A program made the translations under genes and the position numbers. Below are positions 12,244 to 24,735 of a stretch of 64,000 nucleotides of DNA, in pieces. The notes beneath the pieces were generated by a model. The model searched no databases and was not told the DNA's origin. It saw only the letters and a list, made by a program, of their open reading frames with translations. Source of the DNA: Chaenocephalus aceratus (lineage: Eukaryota > Chordata > Actinopteri > Perciformes > Channichthyidae); NCBI GenBank assembly GCA_023974075.1, contig CM043798.1:7602673-7666672 (forward strand). Reading direction: 5' to 3'. Each line of letters opens with the position of its first letter. Within the stretch, counting starts at the first letter, position 1.

Positions 12244-13659
12244 ATTTAACACTTTTCTTTCATATTGCACAATCTACATGTAGTTAGTTGCAAGCAAACT
12301 GTACGATTGAAGTAGAAAAGCATCAATGGTAAAAAAGCAAAAAGCTGTGAGTTTTACAAGTGGTAAAAACACGTAAGAACAATGACATTGTGAACCTAAT
12401 GGGTTTTGAATGTGGCTACAACAGCGGGCTGTATCTGCATTTGTAGTATTTTATTATCAAATATACAATTTCATCCCAACATTTTTTTAGATCATTTTAT
12501 TTTTGTTGTTTCTTTAATTTATTGTGTTTTAAATGTGATATTTTTGTAATGCATTTCCTGGACTTACACAAAGTTGCATTAGCACTGTGTTTGACAGGTG
12601 CTTTCCAAATCAAATCAGCTGTTTTATAAGGCCTTAGCAGTTTGGTCTTGTCATGCCACACACAAGCCACCAGAGGGTGTCCATGTGTAGCTGGTCTCAC
12701 TAGTCATTGTTTTCTGGGGAGGTGGAAGTGTAAAACATTTACAAAGTTTGAAATTGGATGCTATTGATTATGATGGATCATTCCATATAAACAATATTTG
12801 ACAATGTGCTTAAAATATTAATTACATTTATATTCATCAAGCGGGACACATAACTTGTTGGCTCATTTGGTAGTGTAGTACAGCATAGTGTTGCTACCTT
12901 GTTATGCTATACATCTGCTAGCCTGTAGGTGTCAGCACTGAGCTTCCATACAAAGTTATTACCTCCCGTGTTAGGTTGTGTCAGGAATGTGGCCCACTGC
13001 CCCTCAGCTCGTGTCATGATGCACATCAGTCAGTGCGTAACACAAGCAGCAGAAGGTAGGGGTGATGTACAGATGCACTGATGGGTGTGAACGAGATGAG
13101 CAAGTTCATGTCCCGGAGGTCAAATGAACCAATTGTTCAGTTTGTGAGGGCAGGTTTGTGGCGCACCATCAGCAGGAGAGAGGATGTGCAGTCATTAGGC
13201 CCACACTTTAACCCTCTGCTGATGACTGATGGACGGGGTCATGAGGAGGTGAGAGAATCTGCTGAAATCTCATGTTGCATTCACAACCCATTTTGGTCAG
13301 TGGACTTTCAAGCTCTTAAATCCTTTGAACTCATCCCAGACTGCAAGAAAAATGCTGATGTTTGTATAGAATTGTACACATGAACTACAAAAAGAAAAAA
13401 CCGCCATGCCTGACACTAGGAATGGATGTTGCTCCCTAAATGTAAAAGAAAGCTATCAGATGGCAGAAGATATTCATGTTTCCTGGCACATTGCATGTCT
13501 TTTGGAAAGCTCAAATACTTCACACTAATACAGCTACACTCTAATCCTATAAAACTCCACTAGAGCTGAGGCAGCAGCAGGATTTATGTTGTACTGACAG
13601 CCACAAGAAATCAGTTTTGTGTTCTCCATTTAATGTTTATCAATATATTTTAAATCTGT
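12244..13659. other. Intergenic, nothing recognised
   Basis: Includes an unsupported 100-codon open frame at 13081-13383 without domain or splice context. No repeat family was recognised. Confidence 0.45.
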
Positions 13660-13829
13660 TTAAAGGTGGGGTAGGTAATGTTGGAGAAACCAGCTCGAGC
13701 GCGCTAGAATTTTTTTATGGATTTATTGTCAAAGCACTTCAGATATTCATTGCTATCGGGATGTTAAGAGCATTCCATGGAATATAACAAAAAGTGTATC
13801 TCGAGCCGGTTTCTCAATCTTACCTTTAA
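13660..13829. mobile_element. TTAA-flanked MITE
   Basis: The ends are AGGTGGGGTAGGTAATG at the left and ATCTTACCT at the right. They form partial terminal inverted repeats that share GAGAAACC(A/G)GCTCGAG inside. TTAA lies directly outside both ends (13660-13663 and 13826-13829), as for piggyBac- or Kolobok-type target sites. The core is about 162 bp and has no coding capacity. Confidence 0.7.
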
Positions 13830-14479
13830 AAGAAGTTTGTGAATCACTATGTCATCACAACCCAAGAAGTTGTTGAGGATCCGAGTTCCAGATTGATCAA
13901 ACTGCTCATATTACCTTTTATACTGACTACCAACTATAGTTCAAAAATATTTTTTGTTGTTCTTGAAAGTGACCAGTTTGTAAATGAAGATAATAGCACA
14001 ACAGACTGTGCACAGCTCAGTTATATTATCGAAAATAGCATACAACAGGCTAGAAAGTTATTGCATTATTATTCAGCCTTAAATGTTGCTTCTTTGTGCG
14101 TCTTTAGCAACCTTTCCAACGCCTGGCTTCGATTTGTGGACCAAGGATTGGAGCCTCTATTTTATAAGATTGGTAAATGAGACTAAAACAAGGCGCACCT
14201 CAACCTGCTGCAACACATTCATTATGCTAACAAGTTAATGCTGAAAATATAACAAAGCCATGTAATATACAATGCAACCAATTCGACACAATGGTTCTGT
14301 TTCTTTTGATACTTAAAGTGTATTTGTTTAATCTGAGTATGTTTTTAATTGAGGTATTATAACATTTCTTATTGTAAAGGAAAATTCTTTCAACACTGGA
14401 TTTTAATTCTAAATAACTAGATTGTATTCTGAAATGGCCAAGACTATTTATTTTTACTTTTCCACAGGTTAGTCTTATC
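13830..14479. other. Intergenic, nothing recognised
   Basis: AT-rich. The open frame at 13839-14180 has no recognisable domain. Confidence 0.45.
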
Positions 14480-14745
14480 AAGGCAAGGCAAGTTTATTTA
14501 TATAGCACTTTTCAACACAAGGCAATTCAAAGTGCTTTACAAAAAATGAAAGACATTAAAAAAGAAAAGCTAATAAAATAAACATTTAAAGAAAAAATAC
14601 ATGGATAAAAGTTACAGTGCAGTCTAAGATATGAATAGTTCAATTAAAAGCAGCGACAAAAAGAAAAGTCTTCAGCCTGGATTTAAAAGTAGTCAGAGTT
14701 GCAGCGGACCTGCAGGTTTCTGGGAGTTTGTTCCAGATATTTATC
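14480..14745. repeat. Dispersed fish repeat (AAGTTTATTTATATAGCAC type)
   Basis: It starts AAGGCAAGGCAAGTTTATTT, then ATATAGCACTTTTCAACACA and GGCAATTCAAAGTGCTTTAC. It ends GTCTTCAGCCTGGATTTAAA and GGGAGTTTGTTCCAGATAT. This motif series is very common in fish genomes. I do not assign a class. Confidence 0.7.
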
Positions 14746-16149
14746 AGCGTGATTGAAACATATCATTTAATCATTAAGTAATAGTACATTTAGTGCGTCA
14801 ATGCTGTTTGTCATGTCTCATTTAATCCTCGTTTAATGTGCACCATTACCTGGCTTAGTGATAATTGATATTGCTGGAACTTGAAACAATAGGCTTTATG
14901 TCAGCATAACCTCCAAGCGATGTGAAAACAACACGGCCTACAATCAATTCCAGTCAAGAGTCTTTGGCTCCCTGGTGCTTCCGGGCCGCGGGTCAAACTT
15001 GTTATACCCTTTCTCTCACCCTCTCGTTCACCTTCCTCAGACCTGAAATGCTCTCTTTTGCGGTCTAACGTTAAATGTGTACTCCCAATCCTACCTCAAA
15101 TTTGGGTTTCCTGCGACATCTCTTCCTGATGGGGTATAGAGCAGAACCTGCTTACGTAAATAAACGGAGGGAGAGGCACAAGGAGCCAAAGGTGAGACCC
15201 TGCTGCCATATTTCACAAGAGGAGCCATTGTTTCGCTTCAGACGTATTCCTTGCCATGCAAAGTAGTATCCGTTCTTGCAAATAGCCTGAGCCAATATAT
15301 TTGTTGTTAACAGTAGGAACAGACAACTTGCTGGCAGGTAGGGAGGATCGTGACAAAACAACACGGGGGAGGCTTCTTCAGAATACCGGATCTGCTCTGA
15401 GCTGGACAAATGTGCATCACGTTGTTGGCTGGCTGACGGACTGGAAGGAACAAATGTCTTCTCATTAGGAAACTATTGAGCCTTTCAAAATGCAAGGAAC
15501 AACAAGTACTCAACTGATATGTTGATTGACTGACCCATGTATTCATTTAAAAACTGTTCCTAATTAAACGTTTTACATGTTCACACTTAACACTCTTTCT
15601 GTTGGTGGCTGCTATGTCCATGTTCGTGTTAGGGGCTTTCAACAACAGAGAGTAAAGGTGAGGCCTTTAGGACAGTCCATGAACTTCCCTCTCAAATACA
15701 TGCAGCCTTTAAGGATGTCCTCCTGTCCACCCTGTTTTCCACAGATCTGAAAGCACAGTCACTCACTGTCCTCCCCACTCTCACCTCTTTGTTTTGCCTC
15801 TCATCTATTCTTAACCGCTTGCTTTTGTGTTAAAAAACATATTGTGGAAAGTGTAGAAAATGCAGCCATCTGTCACCAACAAGAGGAAGAAGCAACGTTA
15901 TTTTTATCATGTGAGGATGCCAAGGAGAAGACTGTCTGCAAATATGAATTTCATGGAGGCAGAGTTAATATAATTGTTGGTGTTGCATGATTATGAACAT
16001 GATTTATCCCAAGGCAGATTACTGATCAAATACAACTATTTACCCTTTGATGCCATATTGTTTATTCTTTTTTTATTTGTAGATTTTATATAATTGTTAG
16101 TGTTGCATGCATAATAATCCATGCTCTTTTTTTGTAATGAAAACTTAGG
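14746..16149. other. Intergenic, nothing recognised
   Basis: No coding segment or named repeat was identified. Confidence 0.4.
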
Positions 16150-17175
16150 GTCTACACCAGGGGTCTTCAACTAAAATTCAACGAGGTCCAGTTAGAGAAA
16201 ATCGCAAAGGTTCGGAACATCAAAATGTCTAACTTGCTTCATGAATTAGTGTGATATATTGAAGTGACCTGTAGCTTTATCAACGTCTGCATGTAATCAA
16301 CAACTGACTGCCAATCAAATAAAGAAAGTACAATTCATAAACAACAATATTTATTGTCAATTAACATTACTTAAATACTGTGGATATGTGTAATGTTCCT
16401 CTCGGGTTGCATTTACAAATAAAATAGAGAAAATAAATAAAATAGCTTTTGAAAATATGTGCATCTTAAAAGTTCTTAATTTTAGATAAATAAAATAAAG
16501 TGTAGCAGCAGCTTGAGTTTCCCTTTTTCTTTGTTAACCGTTTCACATCATGACTTAACAGTTTCAGACGATTATAGAACAATATCAGTCTTTACACATC
16601 ATAACAATTGAACAGTTTGAAAGTTTCTCTTTCTTTCCCTCTTATATTGCAGTCCCTCACTCACTTTTTTTAAATTCAGTGTGAGAATTGAGCTGGAGCT
16701 TGTCCTGCCAGGAGTTTGTAAATCTGGGCTGAAATGGAGTCAGGGCCATTCTCACACACATGCAGGTGCTCATTGGTTACAGTGATGCAAACACAGGTAT
16801 GGTGAATTAAGAGAGAACTATTCAAGCAGAAAAAAAACAGCGTAATATACCATCAGACAAAGGCCTGTGCTATAATGCTTCAATTAACTGGCTATTCTTT
16901 ATAATATACTCAGATCAATAGGAGACAGAGGTGTTAAGTTAAAAATCAAGGGTTTTTATTATTATTTACAGCAAGGGTGGGGAACCTTTTTCCTTTCAAT
17001 ATTTACAACATCCTCCGAGGTATATTTTTCTTTTTGGATATTTTACAAATCATTCCCCTTTTAAACTATATTCTTGTTGTTTTTAACAACTTTTTTGTTG
17101 CTGTCATATAGTATTTTATACCTGTTTTTCATTTAGTCTAATAACTATAATGATCATATCAAGGTGTGCCTTAAC

Positions 17176-19651
17176 CAGTGGCGCCTCCAGAAATGTTTCA
17201 TAGGGGTGGCCAAATGGGGCCACTGAAAATCTTGGGGTGGCCCACCAAAACCAAGCATTTAATTGTTGTAAAAGTATAGACTAGATGAAAACAATGGCAA
17301 AGAGAATCACCTACTGATATACTTTGGTTTCTTATTTTACATTTTCTGATACTATTCATCTGAAGTGAATATAATACGGATAGTTAACATTTTACTTCAA
17401 ACAACATTTAAAAGAACCTTGTTTTGTGTTATGTATACATGTGTTGGTGATTTATTGTTTTGTTTTTTATATATGCTAGTTGTTCTTTAAAAAAAAAAAG
17501 ACAAATACAGCTTAATTTAAATAGGTTCCTTTATTGTAAGGCACAACATGTTCAGCATTCTCAACACATACAATACACAAAGCAACACAACATGTTCTTC
17601 AGTTATTTTATGTCTCTAGGTTATAAATTGTTTTAGACTGAACAACGCTGTTTGTGTCACACTGGGATCAAAGATGATTGACATGACTTTATTAAATCAA
17701 GTTTTAAAACACGACTATTTTATTTCAACAGGACCCAAAAACACAAGGGGTATAACATGGTAAATACATACTGTGATTGAACACAAAAACACCATCTATT
17801 ATTGACCTTTATAGCAAATTCAAAACATTATAAATGATACAAAACACCACCTTTTAGTATTAGACAGAAAATAGGTGACGAGACATATTTCTATTTTTTT
17901 TTAGATTAGGCCACTGTGGTGAGAGTAATACACATAGCTTGTATTCCATTTGTTTTGGAATGTATATACTTTATCAACAAACTGGTTACCCTTTTTTTAA
18001 ATTAGCATACAGAACATTATGAAAACAAACTTGACTAATGGTCGGCTCATAACCTCAAAACACAGAAGAGGAAAAACTGCATAGATTCTCGTTTCATTTT
18101 GAAGGAGCTGCAGACCTAAAGTGTGTAGAAGACTTAAATGATTAAAAAGGTCACAATCACATTAATAAAACTGTACTTAGGTTTTAGTTTCACTTTTACA
18201 ACACAGAGTTCCACATGTACTTTCTAGCATGTATGGCCATCTCCTCACTAGCCCTATGCTGCTGCTCCCCTGCCAGCTCTGTCTCTCCTTTACTCATCTT
18301 CTTCTTCAAATAAGAAGAGATGTCTGTTGACTTTCTCTTCATTTTCTGAAAATTGACATTACACACATCAGTGATTAATAGTAGCCTACGCATTACACCA
18401 GCCCAGCATACCAACATCAGCTAACATTAGCTTACTAACAAGCTAAACTAACGCTAACTAGGATAGCTGCCAAAGTGTGTTTACAGACGAATTATACCTG
18501 AAGCCAAGCCAGCCTTTACGGCTCATCTACACACAGGCATGAAAAAAATCTTTCAAAGCTTCGCCCATTCACTTGAATGGGGTGACGTAGAAGATTTTGA
18601 ATCTTCGCCGAACTGCATTGTGGGGAGCGGAGCATGGCTTTGCAAGCATCGTGAGCATCAAAAGTTGAGCAATGTTCAACTTTTGATGCTCCCGATGCTT
18701 TAGAAGCTGGCATCAGCCAATCAAATCCCGTTTATGCAAATCCCGCCAGTACAAGCGCTAGCCAATCAAACCGCGTGCAAGCTGGGAGAGCCAGACCGCA
18801 GTTCATTTCCTCATATTCCAAACGAGAAATGACGGTAGCAAATCACCCGGTTCTTTACGACCAGAACTATTTACCGGGATACAAACCGGAGGAACCAGGC
18901 ATGGAGGGAGGTGGCAGAGACAGTGGGTGAAACTGGCAGGTTTTCGCCTGTTTGGGGAGTTTATATCCAGTTTACTTCGTTTTAACATTGCTATTGCTTT
19001 GTATGTCGGGGGCGGGAGATTCATGTGATTGGTTGTTGGTCGCTTTGCTCGCAAAAAATCGCCAAGCTTCAGACACGCCCAGCATCAAGATTTTTCAAGA
19101 TTTTTTTCATGCCTGTGTGTGGACGGGCCGTTACTGAGCCCCGAGCCTCTTTTCCAGGTCTTCCAGCGTTTTTCTCGTTTTAATGCCATTGAACACAATT
19201 TTTGATCAGAATAACAGCTAAAGGTAAGCATATCTCCGTTTTTTACACTAAAGCCTAAAGTGTTGTGGGGCTTAACAGGCAACAAATGTATACGACTTAC
19301 CTTCTAGAAGTCAGGTGGATTTGTGTCAACTCCAGTCCAGTCAGTTGAAAGAAACATTTTGCTGCAACCTGCTGCTGTCTGTGCGAATCTCAGAGTGGTG
19401 CGCGCAAGTATCAGAGTGGTGCGCCGAGTATCAGAGTGTTACCATGGTAGCAGAGGGAGAGGGAGGGGCTGCAGTATGAGCGTTGGAAGCTCAAATCAAG
19501 CGACTCGCTGGCTGTGTATTTGTTGTTAAATATCAGATAAACTACTACGCATACGTGACTGGCGAGGCGGTGTGTGTGGTGGGGGGGGCCAACAAATATA
19601 TCAGGGTGGCCATGGCCCCCCCCTGGCCCCCCCCCCCTGCTGGCGCCACTG
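17176..19651. mobile_element. Nested hAT-like element with perfect 8-bp duplication
   Basis: The termini CAGTGGCGCC and GGCGCCACTG are perfect 10-bp inverted repeats. Both flanks read GCCTTAAC (17168-17175 and 19652-19659). Subterminal GGGTGGCC and GGCCCCCC runs are typical of this fish family. Length is 2476 bp, including the MITE at 18518-19131. Without it the element is about 1.9 kb, and no transposase frame is evident. Confidence 0.88.
18518..19131. mobile_element. TIR MITE with internal palindrome, copy 1
   Basis: The ends ACGGCTC.TCTACACACAGGC and GCCTGTGTGTGGACGGGCCGT are inverted. Inside, GAGCATCAAAAGTTGA and TCAACTTTTGATGCTC form a palindrome around 18653-18692. CCAAT boxes appear as GCCAATCAAA (twice) and GTGATTGG. 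A second, shorter copy lies at 42994-43342 with the same palindrome and boxes. No coding potential. It sits inside the hAT-like element at 17176-19651. Confidence 0.75.
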
Positions 19652-20282
19652 GCCTTAACCTCACTGAGCTGAGGTTATTTAAGCCTCTCAGGAGAGAGCT
19701 CTCTTCCACCTGGTTGTAGAAAAGCTCTTTAAATTCGTTAGCATAGCTAGCTAACCAGATGCTAATAACAACAGATCGCCACTGTGCTTACAACTAAAGA
19801 CACACCCACGCAAACACTGCAGCATGTGTACAGCTCCTTATGGGTACTGCAATATTTGAAGGGCTGGAGCGGCGTTCCGGTGCTCTCTGTCAGCACTCCT
19901 TTCAGACGAGACATATACCACGTGAAGACACGTGTTGTGTTCAAGGAACCTGTCCTTGGCCAGGAAAAACAGGTACTCGCTTGTTTAATTATTTTTGCGG
20001 TCTAGATTTCTTCTTCTTTTTTGAAGTGAGAAGTTGTCCATCAGTCGGACTGACGGACGGACGGACTCCCCCCCCCCCCACCCTCAAAACGAAAACTCTT
20101 CGGTCTCCACGAATTACACAAGTCACCCAAATCAGCGTTAAAAAAGCGGGAGGCGCCGAAAAATCCCCTATTAATGTATTGATTATAGCTCCGGGTCCGT
20201 ATAGGTCGGCGTCTGGGTCCGGATCCGGACCGCTGTCCGCCTGTTGCCGACCCCTGGACTACACCATAGGTCTACACCACAC

Positions 20283-20633
20283 CAGTGCTTCTCAAAGTGT
20301 GGTCCGCGGACCACTGGTGGTCCGTGAGCGCCCTCTAGTGGTCTGTGAGTATATTGGTAACATTTCACATTTTAAATAAATACATTTAAGTTTTCCGCAC
20401 TCTCGCGGGAATATCTCCGCAATGGAACAAGCTTAAGTTTAACTTTCTATTGCATGATAAAGCCCAGGGCAACACATTCGTCACACATGTTGCCACTTGC
20501 CACCATTTTCAGGCGATTTATAATCTGTTCTAGAAAAACGATGTGTTTTGGGATATTTGTGGAGTTAGGTGGTCCGTGAGTGTTTTTTTATTGGTTAAGT
20601 GGTCCTTGGTATGAAAAAGTTTGAGAAACACTG
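20283..20633. mobile_element. Short hAT-like element (CAGTGCTTCTCAAA termini)
   Basis: The left end CAGTGCTTCTCAAAGTGTGG and right end TTTGAGAAACACTG are inverted. GTCTACAC follows at 20634-20641. The same 8-mer lies at 20270-20277, offset by five extra bases (CACAC) from the left end, so the duplication is plausible but imperfect. The 351-bp body is non-coding and includes GGTGGTCCGTGAG motifs typical of this family. Confidence 0.7.
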
Positions 20634-20641
20634 GTCTACAC

Positions 20642-21075
20642 CCATGTAAGCATCTTTGTGAGACTATATACTTTTAGCTTAATGCTAACATCAGAATGCT
20701 CACATTCTGATTCTTGTAGTTAACATTTTCACAATGTTCAGAATCTAGTTATGTTCATTCTATTTTCATTGTAGAAGCAATACAATCGTTAGTTCCGCAG
20801 GCATTATATGTGTGCTCCAGTTTGTAAATAAGAGTCTACAGCCATGCTAGCAGCTTTGTGCCACTGTACTTTAACCTTAATGCTAACATCATCATGCTAA
20901 CATGCTGACAAAGACAATGCTAATGGTCTGATCCTTGGTAGGCTAAATGTTAACCATATTCAGCGTCTTATTATGTTCATAAATTAATATATTTTGTAAT
21001 GTTGCATGCATAACAATCCATGCTATTTTTGTAAATAAATCTACAGCCATGCTGCCAACTAGCTAAATGCTAACT
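20642..21075. repeat. Degenerate GCTAACATGCT-type repeat region
   Basis: Imperfect recurrences of TAATGCTAACATCA, CATGCTAACATGCTGAC, CTACAGCCATGCT and GTTGCATGCATAACAATCCATGCT. Part of the last motif also occurs near 16107-16127. The unit is ragged, so I treat it as a degenerate dispersed repeat. Confidence 0.5.
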
Positions 21076-21115
21076 ACATCAAGGTTCAAGGTTCTTTATT
21101 GTCAAACTAATACAT

Positions 21116-22066
21116 CATTCACACCAACGCAACTCCGGTTCAAACTCCGTGCTAGAGCTTTTCAGGTTCAGAACCGGTTCTTCGGTTTAGCTCTGGCTCT
21201 TTTCACACCGCCCAGAGTCCGACTGGTAATGTGTCATTGCCTCATTGTTTGCGTCATGACGTAACCGTTTGCGTGCCTGCTTCATAAAGCCAAACCGCGC
21301 GGATGAAATCAGTTGCATTCATTTCTTATGGCTCTATCTGCAGCTTTTCCGGAGTCATTTCTGTGGTTTAGACTATTCTTATAAAAAAGTGTACTCGTGT
21401 CAATAAAGTTTTTTTTAAAACACAACTGCTTCCGAGGTCGGTCTTATTTCTTAAGGTGGACTGAACCATGAGTGTGGAGTAACGTTAACTTGTATCTTTC
21501 ATTTAAATGAACTGTAACCTTCACCCAGGTATGTAACAGCAGTTCTCAAATGAACACGTGAAGTAAAGTTTAATATTATACGGGATCAACTCCTGAACAA
21601 CAACAAAAAGCCGGCGTTTTATCCAGTTTGTACACAACGATGGAGAAACTTAACAAGCAGCAGTGGTCCACTGAAGAGACCAGCTACCTACTGGGAATCT
21701 GGTCTTCCGAAGAGGTACAGAGGAAGCTGGAGCACAATCGGCCATAGTTGTTGTTGTCGGTGTGAGCTGTGAGGGGTTTCCGCGCGGTTTGGCTTTATGA
21801 AGCAGGCACGCAAACGGTTACGTCATGACGCAAACGATGACGCAATGACGCAGCACCAGTCGGACTCTGGGCAGTGTGAAAAGAGCTGGAGCTAAACCGA
21901 AGAACCGGTTCTGAACCTGAAAAGCTCTAGCACGGAGCTTGAACCGGAGTTGCGTTGGTGTGAATGAGGTATCGCTACTCCACTGCGGTGTGAACACGAA
22001 AACACGGTGCTTTTCAAGCTCCAGCTCCGAACCGGCCCTGAAACACTGTTGGTGTTAATGAGGTAG
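21116..22066. mobile_element. DNA transposon remnant with about 190-bp inverted arms
   Basis: The left arm (about 21116-21303) and right arm (about 21780-21968) are near-identical inverted copies. They share TTCACACCAACGCAACTCC, GAACCGGTTCTTCGG, GTCATGACGTAACCG and AAAGCCAAACCGCGCGG. A partial extra copy of the end (GTTGGTGTTAATGAGGTA) follows at about 22048-22066. Between the arms is a short reading frame with a Myb/SANT-like start (21640-21747), as in PIF/Harbinger elements that encode a Myb-like partner. No DDE transposase is present. Superfamily assignment is inference. Confidence 0.65.
21640..21747 (+). pseudogene. Truncated Myb/SANT-like fragment (35 codons)
   Basis: An ATG opens a short frame with W-S-T-E-E-T, then L-L-x-I-W and a basic, charged helix ending EHNRP before a stop. 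The W-S-x-E-E-T-x-x-L-L-x-I-W pattern is that of Myb/SANT-like DNA-binding domains in PIF/Harbinger-linked and related proteins. Only the first part of the domain remains. It sits centrally between two long inverted arms, so it is most likely a remnant of the autonomous parent rather than a host gene. Confidence 0.55.
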
Positions 22067-22400
22067 AACATAGCTACAGAGTAATTATGTTGTTGAAAAT
22101 CTTAGGTCACAGGCTTCTCCAACAATGCAACACAATAATACAGATAAGCAGACACTATTAACCAATATTAAAATATACTATATTAAAAGTAATACAAAAA
22201 GTGGAATAGTGCAATACGAGTATTTACAAGTTATTGGAATGATATATTAGATAATAGATAAATAATTACTAAGTAGCAGATGAATGTTATGAAATTGTTT
22301 CAGCAGTTCAGTTGTTTAACAGTCTTATTGCCTGTGGGATGAAGCTGTCACTGAATCTGGTTGTTCTTGTCAGGATGCTGCGGTAACGCCATCAGTGTGA

Positions 22401-24727
22401 AGGCTGTTACTACAACCAGACATCATAAAGGTTATGCTTTTTTTTGTTTAACATTATACCGTATATACAGACACAATTTTAAACAACTTTATTTTAGTAG
22501 ATTGAGTGCACGCTATCTTGTAAAATGTAGTGATTGTTAATTTTGTGTTGTGTTAACCCAGGTTCTGTCAGTGTCTTGCAGCTCACATTGCTCCTGGCAA
22601 AAGGCTGAGCTACTGAACCTCACCTGCCTATGTAGATGTGCCTGGTTAATAGGACTGTGCCATTCCCTAAAAACTTGAGGGGTGTATACAAAAAAGCCGC
22701 TTTACCTAAGCCACCCATCTTTAAAGAGAAAGGCAGTGGCTCTTAGGCAGTGGCTTTTGGGCAGAAGAGCACTCAGCATGTAATTTGAAAAATATGAAAT
22801 GTTTTTCATAAACCAAGTGAAAGGACACACAGGTTTATCCTGAAGGGACAACCATGTGTGTCAGTATTACATTGGAAATTCATCCAACAATTGTTAAGAT
22901 ATTTTAACTAAAACCAAAAATGTCAACCTCATGGAGGTGTTCAATTAAAAAAAAGAGAGTCAATAGGCTTACAGAAGCCTTGGACTGAGGTTCAACTCAA
23001 TGTCACAGAGTGTCATGGTAATCCATCCCCCATTCACAGACTAAAAGACAGTCCGAGAGACACCTTCCTCCCTAGAGCCACGCATGGCTAAAAAAGCAAG
23101 CCGATGGATTTTCTAAGATTCTCACTCACTCAGTTTGCTTCCTTAATAAGGAGGATCATCTAGAGGTCAGGGTTTTCCCCTCTTCTTATTTACCGCTGTA
23201 TCATTGGTTTATTTGGCGTTGATGCTGAGCGTCCTGCTGTAATGAGGCCAGGTCTGAGGTCAGGGGATGTGCTCGCATCAATACAGACTTTCAGGACCAA
23301 CACAGCCTCCTCTGTTTTTTTCTCACTATTATATACACGTCCAAATAGTTTAAACAAAGGAGAACAAATAACTCCACATGTTGGGATGTTTAGAGTGTAA
23401 GTGGCATCAGGCCAGCGTAGACCTGAGCACAAATATTTATATCCCAGCATCCACCCATGATAGCTTTTAACACAGACAAACTGTATCAACAATTAAAGAA
23501 ATAAGGGCGTGTTTGGCTGATGCATTTTAAGAATGATTTAGGACATTTTCAAAGTTATTTTAAAAGCAGTCCTTGCTTTGAACTGAGGTGAACTTCCTCT
23601 GCTCGTCTCGTGCCAAGCCTGAGGATGATGATTCAATGTGACTGTTGATAACGAAACAAACAGGTTGGCGTGTCTGCTCGGGCTGATCTGGAGCTGGGTA
23701 TGCAGTGGCAGGCTTGGCTTTGCAGCTTCTCATCGCTAAATAAAGATCCACTTGATGGATATACTCAGATAACATAAATCAGGATATCCCATCAGGAGTG
23801 ACGAAGTGCACCATTGTTTGGTTCAAGTGGGCAGCCATCCTGACAGACAGTGTATACTGAACATGGGAGAGGAAAGGAGGTTCTCTCTATTGAGTGTTGC
23901 CCTGCAGGGTCACGTCGGAACAGGTCATTCATATGTGGATGCATAACCGAACATAAATAAGACTTGACTGACATGTCCGCAACTCAATCAAAAGCACGTA
24001 GACTTAGAATAAGACGCCTGATGAAGATGCCCCTTTTTTAGCGACACTAATTGTTATGTTCTTTAATACTCCTTGAAGCAAACTGCAAGTAACAATCAAA
24101 AGAAAGACAATTAGTCGCTGAGAGGCTGAGGTATAACAAAAAATCAAACAAACTCTGACAAGCGACACAGATTTTTATGATTTTTATGATGAACAACATT
24201 AGGTAAACAATATTAAAAAAAATGCTGGGTACAGCTTGCACTCCATTGCTCGCTACAGTACATTAAAGATCAGAAAGATGGACTGGGGATCTATTTTATT
24301 AGTAATTTTCTTGACAACTGTTCATCCGACTGAGCATTACACCTGGGGAGCGCACTGCTGAGTGTGAAGGTGTTTGGGTGAGTGGTTATTGGGAAAAGTT
24401 GCAGAAAGCAATTTCAGAGGCCATGCAATTGGCATGTTTTGAATGTGCACTGCACTATTCAATAAAGTTTGGAACAGGAAACATTTTTGAAAACTTGTCT
24501 GGTGGTGCATTTAGGGATTCCCTGACATCCAAGCGTTCTTGCCTGAAAACATTGCAATCTTATGATATGCTGTTAACAGAAAATCAATGAATAAACAAAT
24601 ATAGTAATTAGTACAATGTTAATTCAGTTGTTTCCTGCATTCAGGCCGGGCATGCTGTTTGACACATTTCACATCTTATTGTACTTGTCTGCATCAGAAT
24701 GAAGAGTTGTGTGAGAGGACTGGATCC
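22401..24727. other. Intergenic, nothing recognised
   Basis: No coding segment with splice support and no named repeat was identified in this AT-rich stretch. Confidence 0.4.
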
Positions 24728-24735
24728 TGCAAGTG

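Larger units (their letters stand above)
16158..20256. mobile_element. Outer hAT-like element (4.1 kb, interrupted)
   Basis: The left end CAGGGGTCTTCAAC and right end GTTGCCGACCCCTG form short inverted termini. The 8 bases outside are GTCTACAC (16150-16157) and GACTACAC (20257-20264), a hAT-type duplication with one mismatch. The interior is broken by the element at 17176-19651. No intact transposase frame was seen, so this is either a non-autonomous or a decayed copy. A CAAGGGTGGGGAACC motif at about 16973, typical of a hAT end, hints at a further fragment inside. Confidence 0.7.
21076..22400. repeat. Dispersed repeat split by a long-TIR element
   Basis: The left part TTCAAGGTTCTTTATTGTCA (about 21083) and the right part (22068-22400, with CAGTCTTATTGCCTGTGGGA and GATGCTGCGGTAAC) are head and tail of a common fish dispersed repeat. 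The element at 21116-22066 separates them. A related piece with GCAACACAATA occurs at 32340 and is also interrupted there. Confidence 0.5.

Noticed and set aside
13081..13383. 100-codon open frame as a small gene
   Set aside because: No domain, no splice or promoter context, and length expected by chance.
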